From: CAYMAZ01 sp964428185
Lineage (GTDB): Bacteria > Bacteroidota > Bacteroidia > Bacteroidales > DTU049
Reading direction: 5' to 3'
DNA length: 11,364 nucleotides
NCBI GenBank assembly: GCA_964428185.1
Contig: CAYRXH010000078.1
Location: 1 to 11,364, forward strand
Numbering within the stretch: the first letter of the stretch is position 1; the number at the start of each line of letters is the position of its first letter. Below, piece by piece: positions 7,453 through 11,364 of the stretch. Made by a program: the position numbers and the translations under genes. Below the pieces are notes generated by a model that saw only the letters and a list, made by a program, of their open reading frames with translations, was not told where the DNA came from and did not search any database.

Positions 7453-8961
7453 GTGAAAAGTACAGGAAGAATTGTTCAGATCATCGGTCCGGTTGTGGAC
7501 GTTCAGTTTGCTCAGGAAGAGCGTTTACCCAACATTTATGAATCGTTGTTTGTAAAAAATGACATCGGAGACTCCATTGTTCTTGAATGTCAGCAGGATA
7601 TCGGTGAAAACACGGTCAGAACCGTGGCTATGGACTCTACCGATGGTTTATATCGCGACATGCCTGTCACAGCAAGCGGCAAACCCATTTCCATGCCTAC
7701 AGGAGATGAAATACGAGGCAGGCTGTTTAATGTCATTGGTGAAGCCATAGATGGCATCGGTCCTGTCAATACAACCTCTGTCCGCGGAATTCATCAGGAT
7801 CCTCCTATGTTTGAGAATCTGACGACCAAATCAGAAGTACTTTTTACCGGTATAAAGGTGATTGACCTTATAGAGCCCTATGCCAAAGGTGGTAAAATCG
7901 GCCTTTTTGGTGGTGCAGGTGTTGGAAAAACGGTCATTATCATGGAGCTGATTAACAATATTGCAAAAGCATACAGCGGGATGTCGGTTTTTGCCGGAGT
8001 TGGTGAACGTACCCGTGAAGGGAACGACCTTCTCCGTGAAATGATTGAGTCAGGAGTTATCCGTTACGGAGAAAAATTCCTTCACAACATGGAAAAGGGT
8101 GGATGGGATTTGTCTCTTGTTGACAAGGAAGAATTGGCAAAATCACAGGCAACACTGGTCTTCGGGCAGATGAACGAGCCTCCCGGAGCACGCGCCAGAG
8201 TAGCCTTATCGGGTCTTACACTGGCTGAATATTTTAGGGACGGAGAAGACGAGGCTTCCGGCAAAGATATACTGTTCTTTATTGATAATATTTTCCGTTT
8301 TACTCAGGCAGGCTCCGAAGTGTCTGCTCTTCTTGGCCGTATGCCCTCTGCAGTAGGATATCAACCAACTCTTGCCACTGAAATGGGTATTATGCAGGAA
8401 CGCATCACCTCAACAAAACGCGGAAGTATTACATCTGTTCAGGCTGTTTATGTCCCCGCCGATGACCTTACTGACCCTGCTCCTGCAACAACATTTGCAC
8501 ACCTTGATGCTACTACCGTTCTCAGCAGAAAAATTTCCGAACTTGGTATTTATCCTGCCGTTGACCCGCTGGACTCAACATCAAGAATTCTTATTCCTGG
8601 TGTTGTGGGCGATGAACACTACAATACAGCTCAACAAGTGAAAAACATCCTTCAGAGATATAAAGAACTTCAGGATATCATCGCAATCCTAGGAATGGAT
8701 GAACTTTCAGATGAAGACAAGCTTGTTGTTCACCGTGCGCGACGTGTTCAGAGATTCCTGTCTCAACCCTTCTTTGTGGCTCAGCAATTTACTGGTCTCG
8801 AAGGACAGTTTGTAAACATCGATGATACAATTAAAGGGTTCCAGATGATTATGAAAGGTGAAGTTGACGAATATCCAGAAGCTGCATTTAATCTTGTTGG
8901 AACCATTGATCAAGCCATTGAAAAAGGCAAGAAAATGCTTGACGAATCTGCTAAAAAATAA
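7453..8961 (+). CDS. atpD: F1F0 ATP synthase subunit beta
   Basis: The catalytic beta subunit of the F1 sector, which makes ATP at the inner face of the cytoplasmic membrane. Using the GTG at 7453 the protein has 502 residues, close to the usual Bacteroidota length. The N-terminal barrel begins STGRIVQIIGPVVDV. Walker A GGAGVGKT is at 153-160 (Lys159, Thr160), GERTREG carries the catalytic Glu185 and Arg186, and Walker B LFFIDNIFRF ends around Asp278. The nucleotide-site region SALLGRMPSAVGYQP and the signature PAVDPLDSTS follow, then DELSDEDKL near the C-terminus. An ATG at 7384 would add 23 residues unlike any beta-subunit N-terminus and lies upstream of the promoter's -33 element, so it is rejected. 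atpC follows after 5 bases. The other ATP synthase genes are not adjacent. Confidence 0.97.
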   Translation: MKSTGRIVQIIGPVVDVQFAQEERLPNIYESLFVKNDIGDSIVLECQQDIGENTVRTVAMDSTDGLYRDMPVTASGKPISMPTGDEIRGRLFNVIGEAIDGIGPVNTTSVRGIHQDPPMFENLTTKSEVLFTGIKVIDLIEPYAKGGKIGLFGGAGVGKTVIIMELINNIAKAYSGMSVFAGVGERTREGNDLLREMIESGVIRYGEKFLHNMEKGGWDLSLVDKEELAKSQATLVFGQMNEPPGARARVALSGLTLAEYFRDGEDEASGKDILFFIDNIFRFTQAGSEVSALLGRMPSAVGYQPTLATEMGIMQERITSTKRGSITSVQAVYVPADDLTDPAPATTFAHLDATTVLSRKISELGIYPAVDPLDSTSRILIPGVVGDEHYNTAQQVKNILQRYKELQDIIAILGMDELSDEDKLVVHRARRVQRFLSQPFFVAQQFTGLEGQFVNIDDTIKGFQMIMKGEVDEYPEAAFNLVGTIDQAIEKGKKMLDESAKK

Positions 8962-8966
8962 TTGCA

Positions 8967-9209
8967 ATGCAGCTGACAGTTCTTTCCGCTGATAAAACAA
9001 TCTACTCTGACACTGTCATTCAGGTTCGGTTTCCCGGAATTGACGGATCTTTTACCGTTCTGAAAAACCATGCCCCGATGGTGGCCAGACTCAAAAAAGG
9101 CAATCTTGTTGTGATTCCTGAAAACTCAGATTCAAAGCAAACAGTGCCGGTTCAGGGGGGGCTTGTCAGAGTACTTGACAATCAGATTCTTGTTCTTACC
9201 GGCATATAA
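8967..9209 (+). CDS. atpC: F1F0 ATP synthase subunit epsilon (short form)
   Basis: An 80-residue epsilon subunit, part of the central stalk that couples proton flow to rotation. It consists only of the N-terminal beta-sandwich: MQLTVLSADKTIYSD, then FPGIDGSFTVLKNHAPMVARLKKGNL with the family's G.FG.L..H.P pattern, and GGLVRVLDNQILVLTG at the end. The C-terminal two-helix domain that inhibits ATP hydrolysis in E. coli epsilon (about 135-140 residues) is absent. This short form is common in Bacteroidota, so it is not a truncation: the stop is clean and the next gene starts 10 bases on. It shares the atpD promoter. Confidence 0.93.
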   Translation: MQLTVLSADKTIYSDTVIQVRFPGIDGSFTVLKNHAPMVARLKKGNLVVIPENSDSKQTVPVQGGLVRVLDNQILVLTGI

Positions 9210-9219
9210 ATCTTTTCTT

Positions 9220-9882
9220 ATGAAAAATTTCTTTCTCATCTTTGCAGTTGTATTCATTACAGCGTGCAATGGCAGTTCTCAGCAAGAGGAAAAACATGAT
9301 GAATTCACAATCCGTACAACACAGCAATACCGACTGATTGAAGATTCTTCTTCTGTTCAATGGGAACGTTATCTTCACCAGAAACCAACAAAACAAACAA
9401 TCCAGCTGTTCGGAGCAACTGTTGAAGCTGATCTGGGAGAAGTGGAAATGACTACCTCCGGCAAAGCAAAATCTCATACAGGTACCCTGACCTTCATTGA
9501 CAACATCCCTGCTCAGGCAGTTGTTTTATTTGACATGGAAAGTTTTAAACTGGCAAAGGAAAGAGGAAATGGTCTTTTTGATGTGAAAACATATCCTGAC
9601 TGTGAATTAGCAATTCTTTCTTTCGAATACCTCGACAGTATTTGGAAATCTGTTGCCGAGTTAACAATACAGGATACTATGCGTAAGATAGAATTTTTCG
9701 TTGAATTGATCGGAACTGACAGTAATTATGTGATGCAGGGAAATTTTCCGATCAACACCCTCGATTTTCCTCTCAGAAATCATGTAACTGCAGCAGATGT
9801 TTATAAAGACGTTATCACAGTGTCTTTCAATCTGCATTTTACTGCCGACACTACGATGACTGACACGATCAGAAAACCTTGA
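9220..9882 (+). CDS. YceI-like domain lipoprotein
   Basis: A 220-residue putative lipoprotein. The start is set at the ATG at 9220, because it gives a canonical signal peptide (MKNFFLIFAVV, lipobox ITAC) with lipidated Cys16; a longer frame from 9163 overlaps atpC and buries the signal. Residues about 36-206 resemble the YceI lipocalin-like fold, a lipid- or isoprenoid-binding beta barrel: YRLIEDSSSVQWE, FGATVEADLGEVEM, the GLFDVKTYPDCELAILSFE block (118-136), and VAELTIQDTMRKIEF. The match is of the divergent kind. It lies 10 bases after atpC, so it may be cotranscribed with atpDC, although no functional link is evident. It ends 3 bases from the convergent stop of the next gene, with no visible terminator hairpin. 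The ligand is unknown. Confidence 0.85.
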   Translation: MKNFFLIFAVVFITACNGSSQQEEKHDEFTIRTTQQYRLIEDSSSVQWERYLHQKPTKQTIQLFGATVEADLGEVEMTTSGKAKSHTGTLTFIDNIPAQAVVLFDMESFKLAKERGNGLFDVKTYPDCELAILSFEYLDSIWKSVAELTIQDTMRKIEFFVELIGTDSNYVMQGNFPINTLDFPLRNHVTAADVYKDVITVSFNLHFTADTTMTDTIRKP

Positions 9883-9885
9883 AAA

Positions 9886-11292
9886 TCAGTAGACAAATAG
9901 TTTTAAAAACCTTACTTCATTATCATCCGACAGTCTGATAAGATATGTTCCTGAACTCAGACATGCTGTTTCAATTCTGTTTACATCAGGTTTTACTTTT
10001 TTGTTAAAAACCAGCGTTCCGTTCACATCAAACACATCCATTTCATAATGAGTGTCACTAAAAATAAAACAATACTCATTGCATGGATTGGGATACAACA
10101 ACACTGGGGCAGTTTCAGAAATCAAAATGTCGTTGTAACCATTGACAACAACAGTCCAGTTCTTTACAGTCACCGAATCTTCTGCTCTGATAGAGTATAC
10201 CACAGGATTGTAGAAATTATTGGGTGTTTCTCCGCTGATCTGATCAACACCGTTGACTTTCACTTCCTTCACTCCGTTTGATGTTGTGAAATAAGCTACC
10301 AGATTGCTAAGATCAGGATTTCCAGGGAGAGTGACCGTAACATCAGGATCATCAATCAAATCAATTTCTCCTCCATATCCGAAGTAATAGTTTTTAAAAT
10401 CAGCACTATCATTCACCCAGGCCGTTTCAAATGTTCCGGGACCCTCCCATTCGCTTGTATCAGTGTCGCTACATATTGCCCTCACATAAAAATCATACTG
10501 TGTTGAATGAGTAAGACCGGTAAGATTCACAGTATTACTGTATGACAATGCCATTTGTCCTGTGCCCTGGATAAATCCTGAAGGCCCGTATTCAATATCC
10601 CAGGTAAGTGCAGTGCCCTGGGCGGTCCATCCAACTGTTGCAGAGTAAGGACCAATGTTTAAACTGACAAGCGATTTGGGAGGAGGACAGACAGAATACA
10701 CAAAAGCACCCATTAGCCAGCTGTAATCGAGACTATAATATGAAAGGTCGGTCCAGCTGGACCCATCGGTTGAAATTTTACCGGCATTGGTATTTAATGG
10801 CGTTCTTGCCCCCAGGGGATAATGATCAACACCTGGATCCTGGATTGCCAGGACGACCCAATACTGCCCTGGATACTGAATTTCAACAGGTGTCTGCAGC
10901 AAAATATTTTGTTTCCAACCATGAGTGGTATATGTCATTGGGTTTGTTTGTCCTACCTGAATTAATGGGTTGGTATAATTTCCGGTATAAATTTTTCCGG
11001 TAATTGTTGCACTATCGCCATGATACCAAGCAACTTTTGTGATAGAATCCCCGATATGATCTGAAAGATCCAGAATTATTGCGGCATACCATGTTGCAGC
11101 AGCATCAAGCCCAACATTGGTATTTGCCCCTGCTCCCCATACTCCGGTATATAACCAATTCCAGCCATATAACTTTGCAGGATCAAAGCCTGTTTCATGT
11201 TCATCAAACGTCTGCGAGGAGATCAGAGACTGAGATTGAACAGAACCGCCAAGAGAAACAATAAAAAACATTAAAATCAGTGATGTCTTCAT
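9886..11292 (-). CDS. Secreted multidomain protein with FN3, DUF5018-like and T9SS sorting domains
   Basis: A 468-residue protein starting at the ATG at 11292. Residues 1-20 are a Sec signal peptide (MKTSLILMFFIVSLGG, polar SVQSQ end). Residues about 21-200 are a beta-rich, aromatic-rich module (DGSSWTDL and WVVLAIQDPG are typical of adhesin-like modules of T9SS cargo). Residues about 202-290 are a fibronectin type III domain (ATVGWTAQ, YDFYVRAICSD). Residues about 296-385 resemble DUF5018-type Ig-like repeats (IDDPDVTVTLPGNPDLSNL, YSIRAEDSVTVKNWTVVV). Residues about 393-468 form the type A T9SS sorting domain (LLYPNPCNEYCF, FDVNGTLV, LSSGTYLIRLS), which directs export and usually attachment to the outer surface. 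No catalytic motif is seen, so an adhesin or structural role is likely but unproven. A 483-residue version adds 15 residues that overlap the promoter. Confidence 0.9.
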   Translation of the reverse strand: MKTSLILMFFIVSLGGSVQSQSLISSQTFDEHETGFDPAKLYGWNWLYTGVWGAGANTNVGLDAAATWYAAIILDLSDHIGDSITKVAWYHGDSATITGKIYTGNYTNPLIQVGQTNPMTYTTHGWKQNILLQTPVEIQYPGQYWVVLAIQDPGVDHYPLGARTPLNTNAGKISTDGSSWTDLSYYSLDYSWLMGAFVYSVCPPPKSLVSLNIGPYSATVGWTAQGTALTWDIEYGPSGFIQGTGQMALSYSNTVNLTGLTHSTQYDFYVRAICSDTDTSEWEGPGTFETAWVNDSADFKNYYFGYGGEIDLIDDPDVTVTLPGNPDLSNLVAYFTTSNGVKEVKVNGVDQISGETPNNFYNPVVYSIRAEDSVTVKNWTVVVNGYNDILISETAPVLLYPNPCNEYCFIFSDTHYEMDVFDVNGTLVFNKKVKPDVNRIETACLSSGTYLIRLSDDNEVRFLKLFVY

Positions 11293-11312
11293 GCAAGTAT
11301 AATTTATTCCTA

Positions 11313-11344
11313 CAAATATAAAGATATATCTTAACAATGTGCAA
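11313..11344 (-). promoter_or_regulatory. Putative promoter of the T9SS protein gene
   Basis: On the minus strand TATATTTG (11320-11313) fits TAnnTTTG, and TTG (11344-11342) lies 21 bases upstream of it. Transcription would begin near 11306, about 14 bases before the ATG at 11292. It overlaps the 45-base N-terminal extension that a longest-ORF call would include. Confidence 0.55.
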
Positions 11345-11364
11345 TATTTTTCGATAAATTTTTC

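Noticed and set aside
9163..9219. 19-residue extension of the YceI-like protein overlapping atpC
   Set aside because: The internal ATG at 9220 begins a canonical lipoprotein signal peptide, which the extension would bury.
9879..9900. Bidirectional terminator between the convergent YceI-like and T9SS genes
   Set aside because: Only 3 bases separate the stops and no hairpin is visible around them.
1..11364. Mobile element, CRISPR array, tRNA or rRNA, toxin-antitoxin or defence system
   Set aside because: No transposase, integrase, regular repeats, cloverleaf sequence or paired small genes were found on either strand; the content is core genes plus envelope proteins.

Overview
The window looks like a chromosomal piece from a member of the Bacteroidota, probably a Bacteroidales-like lineage. 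The DNA is AT-rich. It carries two families almost restricted to that phylum (DUF4290 and DUF3127), a MurA with the Bacteroidota-type Asp active-site variant, a short AtpC lacking the C-terminal helical domain, and a secreted protein ending in a type IX secretion (T9SS) sorting domain. Several start codons are preceded by the Bacteroidota sigma-ABfr-type promoter (-7 TAnnTTTG) rather than by a clear Shine-Dalgarno sequence. The 100-N run shows this is a draft scaffold.

Layout. Positions 39-188 (+) hold a short fragment resembling the last transmembrane segment of an MgtE magnesium transporter. It has no readable upstream part and overlaps the 3' end of the next gene. Positions 162-5504 (-) carry, in transcription order, a UvrD/PcrA helicase interrupted by the scaffold gap, a DUF4290 protein, murA and a short TrmA/RlmC-type RNA m5U methyltransferase. 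The last three are separated by only 8 and 5 bases and look like one transcript. Upstream, also on the minus strand, lie an alpha-oxoamine synthase of the serine palmitoyltransferase type (5585-6835) and a DUF3127 OB-fold protein with an SSB-like acidic tail (6988-7347). A divergent promoter region (7348-7452) separates these from the plus-strand group atpD, atpC and a YceI-like lipoprotein (7453-9882). A convergent multidomain T9SS surface or secreted protein (9886-11292, -) closes the window, with its promoter near the right edge.

Functionally this is mostly core metabolism: peptidoglycan precursor synthesis, DNA repair, RNA modification, long-chain-base lipid synthesis and the F1 part of ATP synthase, plus two cell-envelope proteins. 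I see no mobile element, CRISPR array, tRNA, rRNA or defence system, and nothing that amounts to a new multi-gene system. The points most worth checking are two start-codon corrections forced by promoter positions (atpD and the T9SS protein), the underestimated scaffold gap in the helicase, the degenerate MgtE end, and the conserved but uncharacterised DUF4290 and DUF3127 proteins. No gene-free stretch exceeds 300 bases; the longest is 6836-6987.
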